Origin: Pedobacter psychrodurus
Lineage (GTDB): Bacteria > Bacteroidota > Bacteroidia > Sphingobacteriales > Sphingobacteriaceae
Direction of reading: 5' to 3'
NCBI RefSeq assembly: GCF_004331735.1
Contig: NZ_SJSO01000004.1
Coordinates: 200,847 to 264,846 of the forward strand
Length of the DNA stretch: 64,000 bases
In this document: positions 51,461 through 60,980 of the stretch, piece by piece
Position numbering within the stretch: position 1 is the stretch's first letter
How the letters are laid out: each line of letters starts with the position of its first letter
Made by a program: the position numbers and the translations under genes
The notes under the pieces: generated by a model
Databases searched by the model: none
Told to the model about the DNA's origin: nothing
What the model saw: the letters and a program-made list of their open reading frames with translations, nothing else

Positions 51461-54294
51461 TGAAAACCAGATTTATACTTTTCCTTTGTTTGATAATGAT
51501 GTTTGGCGCTGTAAAAGCACAGCAAACGGAAAAATTATATCTATCGGGAACTGGAAACGATCATACCATTAATTGGGATTTCTTCTGCACAGCTGGCACA
51601 AATTCTGGCAAATGGACAAGCATTCCTGTTCCATCAAACTGGGAACTGCAAGGTTTTGGAAAATATAATTATGGTTTCAACAAAGAGGAAAATAAAGGGA
51701 AAGAACAGGGGCTTTATAAATACACTTTTAAAATTCCTGCAAGGTGGAAAAACCGAAAAATCAATATTGTTTTCGAGGGTTCGATGACCGACACAGAAGT
51801 TAAAATCAACGGAAAACTTGCGGGCGAAATCCACCAAGGTTCTTTTTATGTATTCAGATACGATATTTCCAAACTGATAAAACTCAGTAGCGATAATTTA
51901 CTGGAAGTAAAGGTATCTAAACACTCGGTCAATCAATCGGTTAATGAAGCAGAACGCAAAGCCGATTTCTGGATTTTTGGCGGTATTTTCAGACCTGTTT
52001 ATCTGGAATCTTTACCGCAAACGCACATTGATAGAATTCAGGTTGATGCCAAAGCTGATGGAAATTTAAATGCTCAATTAGCTTACATAGGTGATGCCGA
52101 TAAAGTAGAAGTTGAACTTTTCGGAAAAGACGAAAAACGATTCGGCGATAGATTTACAAGTCCGATTAAAAAAGGAACGAAAAAATTGATATTGAACCAT
52201 CAGTTTGCTAAGCCTGAATTATGGTCTTCAGAGTTTCCAAATCTTTATAAGGTAACTTTTACTTTAATCAAAAACGGGAAGGAAATTCATCAGGTTTCGA
52301 AAAAGATCGGTTTTAGGACCGTTGAAGTAAAAGAACGCGATGGTGTTTATGTAAATGGTGTGAAAATGAAATTCAAAGGCGTAAACCGTCATTCCTTTTA
52401 CCCATCATCAGGCAGAACTACCAGTAAAAAAATCAGCATTGCCGATGTGCTTTTGATGAAAGAAATGAACATGAATGCCGTTCGTATGTCGCATTATCCG
52501 CCTGATGGACATTTTTTAGATGTTTGTGATTCGCTCGGCTTATTTGTAATGGATGAATTGGCAGGCTGGCATGGAACTTACGATACGCCAACCGGAACAA
52601 AACTGATGAAAGAAATGATGCTGAATGATGAAAATCATCCATCGATTATATTTTGGGCCAATGGAAACGAGGGCGGGCATAACCGCGAACTCGACCATCT
52701 TTTCGTTGAAGAAGATATTCAAAAACGACCTTTAATCCATCCATGGGAAGTTTTTGGTGGGTTTGAAACTACGCACTACCGTGAATTTAATTACGGAATC
52801 GGCAATTACGACCATGGCCATAACATTTTAATGCCAACTGAATTTCTACATGGTATGTGGGATGGGGGGCATGGTGCAGGCATTGAAGATTATTGGAATG
52901 CCATGTGGAACAATCCGCTTTCTGCAGGTGGTTTCCTTTGGGATTTTGCCGACCAGGCCGTGGTGCGTACTGATAAAAACGGTGAATTAGACACTGATGG
53001 AAATCATGGCCCTGATGGGATTGTTGGGCCTTACCACGAAAAAGAGGGTAGTTTCTTTACCATTAAAGAAGTTTGGAGTCCTGTGTTTGTAGAAAAGAGA
53101 GAAATGACTCCTGGTTTCGATGGTTCATTTTTATTGGAAAACCGTTATGCTTTCACCAACCTTAATCAATGCGCTTTCGAGTGGAAACTGAAAAAGCTAA
53201 ACGCAGGCGATGATGCTGAATTCAAAGCGGGGAAAGCCGACGCACCGAACATAAAACCTTTTGATAAAGGAAAATTACAAATCAATCTTCCAACAGATTG
53301 GAGAAATTTCGACGCACTTTATTTAACTGCAAAAGGACCAGATGGCAAAGAACTTTTTACCTGGAGTTTCCCAATTGCTTTGCCTGCAGCTGATACGGAG
53401 AAAATCGTGGTTAAAACAGGTTCAACAAAAGTAAATTTTAAGGAAGACGCCAAAGTTTATCAGGTTTCGGCAAATGGAATCGATTTAACTTTCAATAAAA
53501 TAACCGGATTATTGCAACAGGCTAAAAACCCCAAAGGTGTAATTCCGTTTTCGAATGGTCCGATCTTGCAAGAAGGTGTAAATAACTTCAAAAATTTCAC
53601 AATTAAAATGGATGGCGAAAACCTGGTTATCTCTTCCAAATTCGATAAAAAAGAAAGCTTTAACACTTTAAAATGGACTATTTATCCATCAGGCTGGTTA
53701 AAAATGGAAGTGAAATATTTTCCATCCGCTTACTTTATCACTTTTGTTGGACTAAATTTTTCTTATCCAGAAGCTGAAATTAAAGCAGTTGAATACAAAG
53801 GTAATGGACCATACCGCGTTTGGAAAAACAGAATGAAAGGCACCCAATTTGGCATCTGGAAAAAGGATTATAACAATTCTGCAACGGGCGAAACACCTTG
53901 GCAGTATCCAGAATTTAAAGGTTATTACTCCAATATGTATTGGTGCGAATTTATCGGTAAACAACAATCGTTTAAAGTGGTAACAGATAAAGAAGATGTT
54001 TTCCTAAGGTTATTTACGCCAAAGAAATCGAAAGATACGGAATGGGATAACATGAGTCCGACTTTCCCGAACGGAGATATTTCGTTTATGAATGGAATCT
54101 CAGCAATTGGTACAAAGACCCAAAAACCCGAAACAACCGGACCAATGGGTATGAAACATGTGTTTTACGATTTTGAAAAGGAGCCAGGCAGGGCATTGGA
54201 CATGACTTTGTATTTTGATTTTTCAACCAGTACATCGTCATTGCGAGGAGGTACGACAGCCCGCCCCGACTTCTCGGGGAAGCAATCTCCTTAA
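51460..54294 (+). CDS. GH2 beta-galactosidase-like enzyme, secreted, with repeat-encoded C-terminal tail
   Basis: A 944-residue GH2 enzyme with signal peptide ending VKAQ (about residue 21). Domains are the sugar-binding jelly roll (WTSIPVPSNWELQGFGKYNY), an Ig-like domain, and a TIM barrel with VNRHSFYPSSGR, acid/base Glu in IIFWANGNEGGHN and probable nucleophile Glu in MPTEFLHGMWDGG. A C-terminal beta domain follows. The last 24 or so residues, starting STSSLRGGTTARPDFSGKQS, are encoded by a REP repeat (54236 onward), so the natural stop was probably lost and the tail extended. Galactosidase, glucuronidase or arabinosidase activity are all possible within GH2. Confidence 0.87.
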   Translation: MKTRFILFLCLIMMFGAVKAQQTEKLYLSGTGNDHTINWDFFCTAGTNSGKWTSIPVPSNWELQGFGKYNYGFNKEENKGKEQGLYKYTFKIPARWKNRKINIVFEGSMTDTEVKINGKLAGEIHQGSFYVFRYDISKLIKLSSDNLLEVKVSKHSVNQSVNEAERKADFWIFGGIFRPVYLESLPQTHIDRIQVDAKADGNLNAQLAYIGDADKVEVELFGKDEKRFGDRFTSPIKKGTKKLILNHQFAKPELWSSEFPNLYKVTFTLIKNGKEIHQVSKKIGFRTVEVKERDGVYVNGVKMKFKGVNRHSFYPSSGRTTSKKISIADVLLMKEMNMNAVRMSHYPPDGHFLDVCDSLGLFVMDELAGWHGTYDTPTGTKLMKEMMLNDENHPSIIFWANGNEGGHNRELDHLFVEEDIQKRPLIHPWEVFGGFETTHYREFNYGIGNYDHGHNILMPTEFLHGMWDGGHGAGIEDYWNAMWNNPLSAGGFLWDFADQAVVRTDKNGELDTDGNHGPDGIVGPYHEKEGSFFTIKEVWSPVFVEKREMTPGFDGSFLLENRYAFTNLNQCAFEWKLKKLNAGDDAEFKAGKADAPNIKPFDKGKLQINLPTDWRNFDALYLTAKGPDGKELFTWSFPIALPAADTEKIVVKTGSTKVNFKEDAKVYQVSANGIDLTFNKITGLLQQAKNPKGVIPFSNGPILQEGVNNFKNFTIKMDGENLVISSKFDKKESFNTLKWTIYPSGWLKMEVKYFPSAYFITFVGLNFSYPEAEIKAVEYKGNGPYRVWKNRMKGTQFGIWKKDYNNSATGETPWQYPEFKGYYSNMYWCEFIGKQQSFKVVTDKEDVFLRLFTPKKSKDTEWDNMSPTFPNGDISFMNGISAIGTKTQKPETTGPMGMKHVFYDFEKEPGRALDMTLYFDFSTSTSSLRGGTTARPDFSGKQSP

Positions 54295-54363
54295 TGAAAT
54301 GGAAAGATAATAACTTAACAAAAAGATTGCTTCAGCTGGCTCAATCCCAGCTTCGCAATGACG
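54236..54363. repeat. REP-like inverted repeat overlapping the end of the GH2 gene
   Basis: Left arm CGTCATTGCGAGGAGGTACG, an inner hairpin CCCCGACTTCTCGGGG (54264-54279), GAAGCAATCTC, then AGATTGCTTCAGC and right end CTTCGCAATGACG. The stop codon of the GH2 gene (54292-54294) lies inside it. Confidence 0.85.
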
Positions 54364-54427
54364 AATTTTTTGAGCGAATAAATAATAACAGAATCAATTA
54401 ATCAGTGTAATCAACCGCAAAGCGTAA

Positions 54428-57166
54428 ATGAACATTAAAATCTACATAGCGATCATCAGCATTTGGTTCCTATCCTTTTCAAAAGTGGTGGCGCAAGTTA
54501 ATGTGCAAAATACCACCTGCGAGATGTTAACTAATCCGTTAGGGATTGATGTTCAAAAACCTCGTTTGGCCTGGCATATTATTTCAAAAGAAAGAAATGT
54601 AATGCAAACCGCTTATCAGGTTTTGTTTTCTTCTTCTTTGGAGAAATTAAATGCGAATAATGGCGATTTTTGGGATTCCGGAAAAGTGAATTCCGCTGAA
54701 TCTATTCATGTAGCTTATGGCGGAAAAGCATTGGGTAGTCGCGTTAAAGTTTATTGGAAAGTGAAAGTCTGGACGACCGCTGGCCAAAGCGATTGGTCGG
54801 GCAACAACTACTTTTCAATGGGTTTGCTTTATTACAAAGATTGGCCAAAAGGTTGGATTGGTTTCGATAGGGCTTTCCCATGGGATAATATCAAAACTGA
54901 TTCACGTTTATCTGCGCGATATTTCAGGAAGGAATTTCAGAGTTCGAAAACTGTAAAGTCAGCTACAGCATCTATCATTGGCTTAGGTTTATATGAGCTT
55001 TTTATCAATGGAAAAAAAGTCGGGGAAGATGTATTGTCTCCATCTCCAACAGATTACACCAAGAATGTAAAATATAACACTTACGATGTAACCAGCTACA
55101 TTCAGAATGGAAAAAATGCGGTGGGTACAATTTTGGGAAATGGCCGTTTCTTCGCGATGCGCCAAAATGAAAAACCTTATAAAATTAAAACATTTGGTTA
55201 TCCAAAAATGCTGATGAACATTAACATCGTTTACACTGACGGGACAACGGCGAACATTGATACCGATGACAGCTGGAAAGGTACAGCTGATGGACCAATC
55301 AGAACCAATAACGAGTACGATGGGGAAGAATATGATGCTACTAAAGATATGTTAGGCTGGAATAAGATTGGTTTTGATGATAGACATTGGGCAAAAGCTG
55401 AATTTGTTCAGGAACCAACAGGCGTTATTGAGGCGCAAATGAATGAGAATATGCGTGTGATGAATACGCTTAAACCTATTTCAATTACTAAACTTTCTGG
55501 TAGTCGGTATATTTTGGATATGGGGCAGAATATGGTGGGTTGGTTACAAATCAAGGTAAAAGGTTTGAAGGGGAAACAAATCAAAATGCGTTTTGCAGAA
55601 TCATTACAAGAGAATGGTGAACTCTTTACTGCTAATCTTCGCAACGCAAAATGTACCGATCTATATACTTTAAAAGGAGGCGAACTAGAAACATGGGAAC
55701 CTACATTTGCTTATAGGGGATTTAGGTATATCGAACTTACGGGTTACACTTATCAACCATCAGTTAATGATTTTGTAGGCAAAATGATTTACGATAACAT
55801 TAAAACTGTTGGTACCTTCGAAACTTCCGATGCTTTGACCAATCAGCTCTTTAAAAATGCCTGGTGGGGTATTGCCGGAAATTATAAAGGCATTCCGATT
55901 GATTGTCCGCAACGAAACGAGCGTATGCCATGGTTGGGCGATAGAGGTGCTGTAGCTTATGGAGAAAGTTTCCTTTTTGATAACGGACGGTTTTACGCCA
56001 AATGGTTGCAAGATATCAGAAATTCGCAGAAAGAGGATGGAGCCATTCCAGATGTTGCACCAGCTTTTTGGCGTTACTACAGCGATAACATGACCTGGCC
56101 TGGAACGATGCTTTTGGTTACCGAAATGTTATACAAACAAACGGGTGATGTTTCTGCGGTTCGTGATAACTATCCGGCAATGAAAAAATGGCTTGCTTAC
56201 ATGCAAGATCGTTACATGAAAGATTACATCCTGACTAAAGATAGTTATGGTGATTGGTGTATGCCGCCGATTACCATCGAGTTTGGCCGTGGAAAAAGTG
56301 CTGACAAAAAGTATCCTTCAGAACTCATTTCAACAGCTTACTATTATCATTTTACGCAGTTGATGATTCAGTTCGGACAAACCATCGGCAATGAAGAAGA
56401 TGTGAAAAATTACCAGGTTTTAGGAGACAAAATTAAAGATGCTTTCAACCAAAAATATTATAACCATAAAGGACATTATGCCTCGAATGCTTTAACAGAT
56501 AACATCATTCCACTTTATTTCGGCATGGTACCAAAAGACAAAGTAGAGGATGTTTTTAAAAACATCACTTACACAGTTGAGGTGACTAATAAAGGGCATT
56601 TAAGCAATGGTTTGGTAGGAATTCAATGGTTAATGCGTTGCTTGAATGATTATGGCAGGCCAGATTTGGCTTACACCATTGCCACTCAAAAAACATATCC
56701 AAGTTGGGGTTATATGGTTGATAATGGTGCAACAACCATTTGGGAATTATGGAATGGCAGTACTGCCGACCCTAAAATGAATTCACAAAACCACGTAATG
56801 ATGCTTGGCGATTTATTAATCTGGTATTACGAAAATCTTGCAGGAATTAAATCAGAAAATGCTGCTTTTAAAAAGATTATCATGAAGCCTGAAATGATTA
56901 ATGATTTAAGCTCGATAAACGCAAGTTACAATTCAGTTTATGGAACAATCAAAAGCAATTACACAAAAACAACAAAACAGTTTAACTGGAATGTAACTGT
57001 ACCGCCAAATACAACAGCTTTGGTTTACGTTCCGGCAACTAGTAAAAATGAGGTTTCTGAAAAATTGAAATCAATAAAAGATTTAAAATTTATAAAAATG
57101 GAGAATAACAGGGCGATTTATGAGGTCGGCTCAGGAGATTATTCTTTTGTGGTGGAGAAAAGATAA
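54428..57166 (+). CDS. GH78 alpha-L-rhamnosidase, secreted
   Basis: A 912-residue inverting enzyme that releases alpha-linked L-rhamnose. The signal peptide ends VVAQ (about residue 23). An N-terminal fibronectin-like domain (VNVQNTTCEMLTNPLGIDVQ, KPRLAWHI) precedes two beta-sandwich domains (ARYFRKEFQSSKTVKSATAS, GLGLYELFINGKKVGEDVLS) and an (alpha/alpha)6 barrel. The GH78 catalytic Glu region is PIDCPQRNERMPWLGDRGAV, and later TIWELWNGS is also typical. Rhamnose is abundant in RG-I and RG-II, and its oxidation could be served by the left-hand operon. It is preceded by a REP repeat and followed by DUF3826 copy 2. Confidence 0.93.
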   Translation: MNIKIYIAIISIWFLSFSKVVAQVNVQNTTCEMLTNPLGIDVQKPRLAWHIISKERNVMQTAYQVLFSSSLEKLNANNGDFWDSGKVNSAESIHVAYGGKALGSRVKVYWKVKVWTTAGQSDWSGNNYFSMGLLYYKDWPKGWIGFDRAFPWDNIKTDSRLSARYFRKEFQSSKTVKSATASIIGLGLYELFINGKKVGEDVLSPSPTDYTKNVKYNTYDVTSYIQNGKNAVGTILGNGRFFAMRQNEKPYKIKTFGYPKMLMNINIVYTDGTTANIDTDDSWKGTADGPIRTNNEYDGEEYDATKDMLGWNKIGFDDRHWAKAEFVQEPTGVIEAQMNENMRVMNTLKPISITKLSGSRYILDMGQNMVGWLQIKVKGLKGKQIKMRFAESLQENGELFTANLRNAKCTDLYTLKGGELETWEPTFAYRGFRYIELTGYTYQPSVNDFVGKMIYDNIKTVGTFETSDALTNQLFKNAWWGIAGNYKGIPIDCPQRNERMPWLGDRGAVAYGESFLFDNGRFYAKWLQDIRNSQKEDGAIPDVAPAFWRYYSDNMTWPGTMLLVTEMLYKQTGDVSAVRDNYPAMKKWLAYMQDRYMKDYILTKDSYGDWCMPPITIEFGRGKSADKKYPSELISTAYYYHFTQLMIQFGQTIGNEEDVKNYQVLGDKIKDAFNQKYYNHKGHYASNALTDNIIPLYFGMVPKDKVEDVFKNITYTVEVTNKGHLSNGLVGIQWLMRCLNDYGRPDLAYTIATQKTYPSWGYMVDNGATTIWELWNGSTADPKMNSQNHVMMLGDLLIWYYENLAGIKSENAAFKKIIMKPEMINDLSSINASYNSVYGTIKSNYTKTTKQFNWNVTVPPNTTALVYVPATSKNEVSEKLKSIKDLKFIKMENNRAIYEVGSGDYSFVVEKR

Positions 57167-57176
57167 TTATTACAGC

Positions 57177-57205
57177 CGTCATGCTGAACTTGTTTCAGCA
57201 TCTTT
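57177..57205. repeat. Short REP-like dyad
   Basis: CGTCATGCTGAACTTGTTTC then AGCAT; the stem is ATGCTGAA/TTCAGCAT. It resembles 22261-22281. A diverged copy of the ATCCGATAGCTATC palindrome lies nearby at 57273-57290. Confidence 0.65.
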
Positions 57206-57320
57206 CATGCTAGGCCGCCTTGATGTTAAGACCCTGACCTGTAGCGAAGCTGAAAGCTACGCAGTAAAATAAATCCGATAGCTATCTGATCAGGTAACGA
57301 TTAAAAAAGAAAACACAATT

Positions 57321-57980
57321 ATGAGAAAGATTTTAAAACCATTAATGTTACTCACTTTACTACTAACCACAGTAAATGTGTTCAGTCAAATAAAAGATGT
57401 TGTAGTACCGGAAGAAGTGCTAAGCAAAGCGAAGGAGTATGTTTCTGCATTAAATCTGACAGATGATACGAGAAAAACAGCTGTTGAAAATACAATAGCT
57501 ATTCATTTAACTACCATTAGAGATTGGCATAACGAGCATCCATCATCAACCGTTCCTGATGGCATAAATCCAGTTACAGGTAATAAATTAAGCGATTTAG
57601 ACAAACAGATCATCGCCGATTCTGCTATGCCATCAGCTGTTCATCAGGCTTTAATGGATGGTTTAAAGAAGAACCTTACACCAGAGCAGGTAGAAACCAT
57701 TTTAGATAAATACACTATTGGCAAAGTTGATTTCACCATGAAAGGCTATAAAGCTATTGTTCCTGATTTAACTGCTGATGAAGAAGCGAAGATTTTAGCT
57801 TTTCTGAAGCAAGCCAGAGAACAAGCTGTAGATTATAAAAATATGAAACAGATTTCGGCCATCTTCGAGATTTATAAAACAAAATCAGAGCAAATGCTAA
57901 ATAACAATGGCCGCAGTTGGAGAGCACTTTACAGTGCTTATACAAAAAGGATAAAAGAAGAGAAAGCAGCTAAACAGTAA
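57321..57980 (+). CDS. DUF3826 family secreted protein (copy 2)
   Basis: A 219-residue helical protein with signal peptide ending VFSQ (about residue 23). It parallels the protein at 25302: LTPEQVETILDKY aligns with LTSEQVDLVKNG, and LTADEEAKILAFLKQAREQA with LTEDQKKQILIWLTEAREHA; both share a Tyr-Lys stretch between the motifs and a basic C-terminus. The LTxxQ-like pair recalls Spy/CpxP periplasmic chaperones. It lies between the rhamnosidase and an Asp-box propeller protein, so it belongs to the same degradation set, but its job is unknown. Confidence 0.8.
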   Translation: MRKILKPLMLLTLLLTTVNVFSQIKDVVVPEEVLSKAKEYVSALNLTDDTRKTAVENTIAIHLTTIRDWHNEHPSSTVPDGINPVTGNKLSDLDKQIIADSAMPSAVHQALMDGLKKNLTPEQVETILDKYTIGKVDFTMKGYKAIVPDLTADEEAKILAFLKQAREQAVDYKNMKQISAIFEIYKTKSEQMLNNNGRSWRALYSAYTKRIKEEKAAKQ

Positions 57981-58075
57981 GCAATTTTCAGCTAGGAGTT
58001 TTCAGTTTTAGGTAATAAAGCAAATCTGTGAAATCCAGTGATCTGTGTAATCACCCTCGAAGAGAAAAAAGAATT

Positions 58076-59212
58076 ATGATATCAAAAAAAATATACATCA
58101 CATTAGGACTTGTATTCGCAGCTGCAATCACTGCCAACGCTCAGGTAGAAAAATGGCAAAAAGGGGTTGTAAAACAAGAGTTTCTATACGATAAGGCACC
58201 ATTCCCATCATGCCACTCTGCAACCATTGCCGAGACATCAACAGGTTTAGTAGCTTCATTTTTTGGCGGAACAAAAGAACGAAATCCCGATGTAGAAATT
58301 TACATCAGCCGTTTGGTAGATGGCAAATGGATGGCGCCGTTTTCGGTTGCTAATGGCATCCAGCCTGATGGTAAAAGGTTACCTACGTGGAATCCGGTTT
58401 TGTATCAGGTTCCAGGTGGAGATTTATTATTGTTTTACAAAATCGGACCAAAACCATCTGAGTGGTGGGGTTTAATGAAAACTTCCAAAGATGGCGGAAA
58501 AACCTGGTCTGAGGCTACAAAATTACCTGATGGCTACATCGGCCCTGTAAAAAATAAACCGGTTTTGTTAAGTGATGGAAATTTTTTTGCACCATCAAGC
58601 AAAGAAGGCGATGGTTGGAAGATCCACTTCGAGGTAACCAAAGACAATGGCAAAACCTGGAGAACAGTTGGCCCACTTCCCGAGAATGGCATTAAAGCTA
58701 TTCAGCCAAGCATCCTACAACACGGAAATGGAGAATTGCAGATTTTGGCCAGAACCGCGAACCGCGCAATTGTAGAATCCTGGTCTACCGATAATGGAGA
58801 AACATGGTCGGCATTAACCAAAACCACCTTACCAAATAATAATTCAGGAACTGATGCAGTAACCATAAAAGATGGCCGCCATGTTTTGGTGTACAACCAC
58901 GTTTTGCCTCCGGGCGATTTAGCCAAAGGACCAAGAACTCCTTTAAATGTTTCTGTTTCAAAGGATGGTAAAAAGTGGTCTGCTGCACTCATTTTAGAAG
59001 ATTCACCGATTAGTCAATATTCTTATCCTGCAGTGATTCAAACTTCTGATGGCCTATTACATTTCATCTATACCTGGAGAAGGGAAAAAATCAAACATGT
59101 GGTGGTAGATCCTTCAAAGTTAAAGTTAAAGAAAATCAAAAATGGTGTTTGGCCGAAATTGAAAAGTTATACCGCGCCTGTTATTACCGAAACTAAAAGC
59201 GAAGAACCATGA
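58076..59212 (+). CDS. Sialidase-like Asp-box beta-propeller protein, secreted
   Basis: The start at MISKKIYITLGLVFAAAI gives a normal signal peptide ending ANAQ and a 378-residue protein; a longer frame from 58028 is rejected. Four Asp-box repeats are visible, TSKDGGKTWSEA, TKDNGKTWRTV, STDNGETWSAL and SKDGKKWSAA, defining a BNR-type propeller. Other conserved segments are FPSCHSATIAETSTGLVASF, FGGTKERNPDVEIYIS and SQYSYPAVIQTSDGLLHFIY. True sialidases need an arginine triad, which I cannot confirm; pectin loci rarely target sialic acid, so a different uronic or keto sugar such as Kdo or Dha from RG-II is a reasonable guess. Confidence 0.75.
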   Translation: MISKKIYITLGLVFAAAITANAQVEKWQKGVVKQEFLYDKAPFPSCHSATIAETSTGLVASFFGGTKERNPDVEIYISRLVDGKWMAPFSVANGIQPDGKRLPTWNPVLYQVPGGDLLLFYKIGPKPSEWWGLMKTSKDGGKTWSEATKLPDGYIGPVKNKPVLLSDGNFFAPSSKEGDGWKIHFEVTKDNGKTWRTVGPLPENGIKAIQPSILQHGNGELQILARTANRAIVESWSTDNGETWSALTKTTLPNNNSGTDAVTIKDGRHVLVYNHVLPPGDLAKGPRTPLNVSVSKDGKKWSAALILEDSPISQYSYPAVIQTSDGLLHFIYTWRREKIKHVVVDPSKLKLKKIKNGVWPKLKSYTAPVITETKSEEP

Positions 59213-59223
59213 GATTAGATAAG

Positions 59224-59346
59224 TCGTCGTTTAAGCAATTCCTCATTTCGACTGCCGTGAAGAACCAAAAAGTGCACATCGAAGCAAAATCTTTTACGCA
59301 GATTAAAAAGATTTCTCGGCTACGTTGCACTTCGCTCGAAATGACG
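59224..59346. repeat. REP-like inverted repeat upstream of the esterase
   Basis: The outer parts read GTCGTTTAAGCAATTCCTCA and ACTTCGCTCGAAATGACG, of the same type as 42178. It is followed at 59401-59426 by another repeat type, CCCCCTTTAGAGGGGGCAGG GGGAGG, whose end acts as a purine-rich ribosome-binding region. Confidence 0.65.
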
Positions 59347-59430
59347 AATAATGTGACAAAGTATTTCAGATTTAGGTATTGTTTTTCTGCATCATGCTGT
59401 CCCCCTTTAGAGGGGGCAGGGGGAGGAACT

Positions 59431-60822
59431 TTGAAAAGTTTTCTCTTCATTATAATTTCTCTATTTCTTTCAAGAGTTAGTTTCGCCCAAACTCAAAACA
59501 CTGATAATCTCTATAAAAAGCCATTAGTTGATGTTTTAAAAGAAATTCAAAAGCGTTTTAAAGTGCAAATCAAATACTCCGAACCTCAGGTGAAAGACAA
59601 ATGGGTAAACTATGCTGATTGGCGTTTTCGTGCTAATGTTGATGAGACACTTACAAATGTGCTTACGCCTTTGGATATGAAAGTAAACAAAGAAAAGTCT
59701 GGCGTTTACAAATTAAAGGAATACGAATATTACCGTTGGGAAGTTCAGAATGGCTGGGCCTATTTAGATACTTTAGCCACAAAATACCATGATAAAGCGA
59801 GTTGGGAAAAGCGCAAAGCGGAAATCAAACCCGAATTATATCAGGCTTTACTGTTATCGCCTTTACCCGCAAAACCAAACTCAAAACCAATTATCACAGC
59901 GAAAAGAGTTTTTGATGGTTATTCGGTTGAAAATATGGCGCTGGAAATTCTTCCCGGTGTTTGGATTAACGGCTCATTGTACAAACCTTTAAATGTGAAA
60001 GGCAAAATACCAGTGGTTTTATCTCCTGATGGGCACTGGGAAAAACAACGCTACAGAGCCGACTGCCAGATTCGATGTGCAATGATCGCCAAGATGGGGG
60101 CAATGGCCTTTAGTTACGATTTATTTGCCTGGGGCGAGTCGATGCTCCAATTTAAATATGAAGACCATCGCCGTAGTTTAGCACAAACCGTTCAAACTTT
60201 AGGTGGCATCAGGATTTTAGATTATTTCTCGTCTTTAAAAGAAACAGATACCAACAGAATCGGAATCAGTGGTGGTTCGGGGGCAGGAAGTCATTCGATA
60301 TTAATGACGGCAATGGATGACCGAATTAAATTAAGTGCACCAGTGGTTGCGATGTCATCGTATTTTTATGGCGGCTGCCCATGCGAAAGCGGGATGCCTA
60401 TCCATCAGTGTGGTGGTGGAACTGATAATGTAGAATTAGCTGCAATGGCTGCACCGCGGCCACAATTATTGGTGTCGGATGGTAGCGACTGGACGGCACA
60501 TACACCCGAACACGATTTCCCTTATTTACAAAAAATGTATGCTTATTATGGTCAGAAAGGCAAAATTGAAAATGTACATCTTCCTGAAGAAAAGCACGAT
60601 TTTGGCGTCAATAAACGCATTGCGTTATACGATTTCCTAATCAAAAACTTCAAGTTAAATGCCTCTTCAGTTAAAGATAAAACCGGTAAATATGATGAAA
60701 GTAAAGTAACCATCGAAAAGGAAAATGCCCTATATGTTTTCGGAGATAAGGGCGAAAAGCTACCGAAAAATGCGGTGATCGGGTTTGAGAATTTAGAAAA
60801 GTTATTTCCTTTAAGACAATGA
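59431..60822 (+). CDS. Alpha/beta-hydrolase carbohydrate esterase (acetylxylan-esterase-like), secreted
   Basis: The proposed start is a TTG at 59431, preceded by GGGGGAGGAAC, giving a signal peptide LKSFLFIIISLFLSRVSFAQ and 464 residues. The open frame extends to an ATG at 59209, but that stretch translates two repeats. Residues about 25-100 form a small N-terminal domain (PLVDVLKEIQKRFKVQIKYS). The hydrolase domain has IPVVLSPDGHWEKQRYRADC, a nucleophile elbow GISGGSGAGSHS, and the catalytic His near EEKHDFGVNKR; PCESGMPIHQCGGGTDNVEL suggests a disulfide or metal-like loop. It may be an acetyl or methyl esterase for pectin; RG-II PULs use a special methylesterase. Confidence 0.78.
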   Translation: MKSFLFIIISLFLSRVSFAQTQNTDNLYKKPLVDVLKEIQKRFKVQIKYSEPQVKDKWVNYADWRFRANVDETLTNVLTPLDMKVNKEKSGVYKLKEYEYYRWEVQNGWAYLDTLATKYHDKASWEKRKAEIKPELYQALLLSPLPAKPNSKPIITAKRVFDGYSVENMALEILPGVWINGSLYKPLNVKGKIPVVLSPDGHWEKQRYRADCQIRCAMIAKMGAMAFSYDLFAWGESMLQFKYEDHRRSLAQTVQTLGGIRILDYFSSLKETDTNRIGISGGSGAGSHSILMTAMDDRIKLSAPVVAMSSYFYGGCPCESGMPIHQCGGGTDNVELAAMAAPRPQLLVSDGSDWTAHTPEHDFPYLQKMYAYYGQKGKIENVHLPEEKHDFGVNKRIALYDFLIKNFKLNASSVKDKTGKYDESKVTIEKENALYVFGDKGEKLPKNAVIGFENLEKLFPLRQ

Positions 60823-60841
60823 AATAATGTTTTATTCTTGC

Positions 60842-60920
60842 CGTCATTCCCACGCAGGTGGGAATCTTAAAGCATAAGCAACCCTTATCATTAAGATTCT
60901 CAGTCAAGCTGAGAATGACG
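60842..60920. repeat. REP-like inverted repeat (CGTCATTCCC family)
   Basis: Left hairpin CGTCATTCCCACGCAGGTGG GAATCTTAA and right hairpin AAGATTCTCAGTCAAGCTGA GAATGACG; together an imperfect inverted repeat between two plus-strand genes. Confidence 0.8.
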
Positions 60921-60980
60921 ACTGGTCATAGTTATTGTTTTAACCCGCTGACAAAAAATCATTAGCCCAATAAATTAAAT

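Noticed and set aside
58076..59212. True exo-sialidase
   Set aside because: Asp boxes alone do not show sialidase activity; the arginine triad was not confirmed and the locus targets pectin.
59209..59430. Long N-terminal extension of the esterase frame from an ATG
   Set aside because: It translates a REP repeat and a G-rich repeat; the signal peptide fits a TTG start at 59431 preceded by a purine-rich site.
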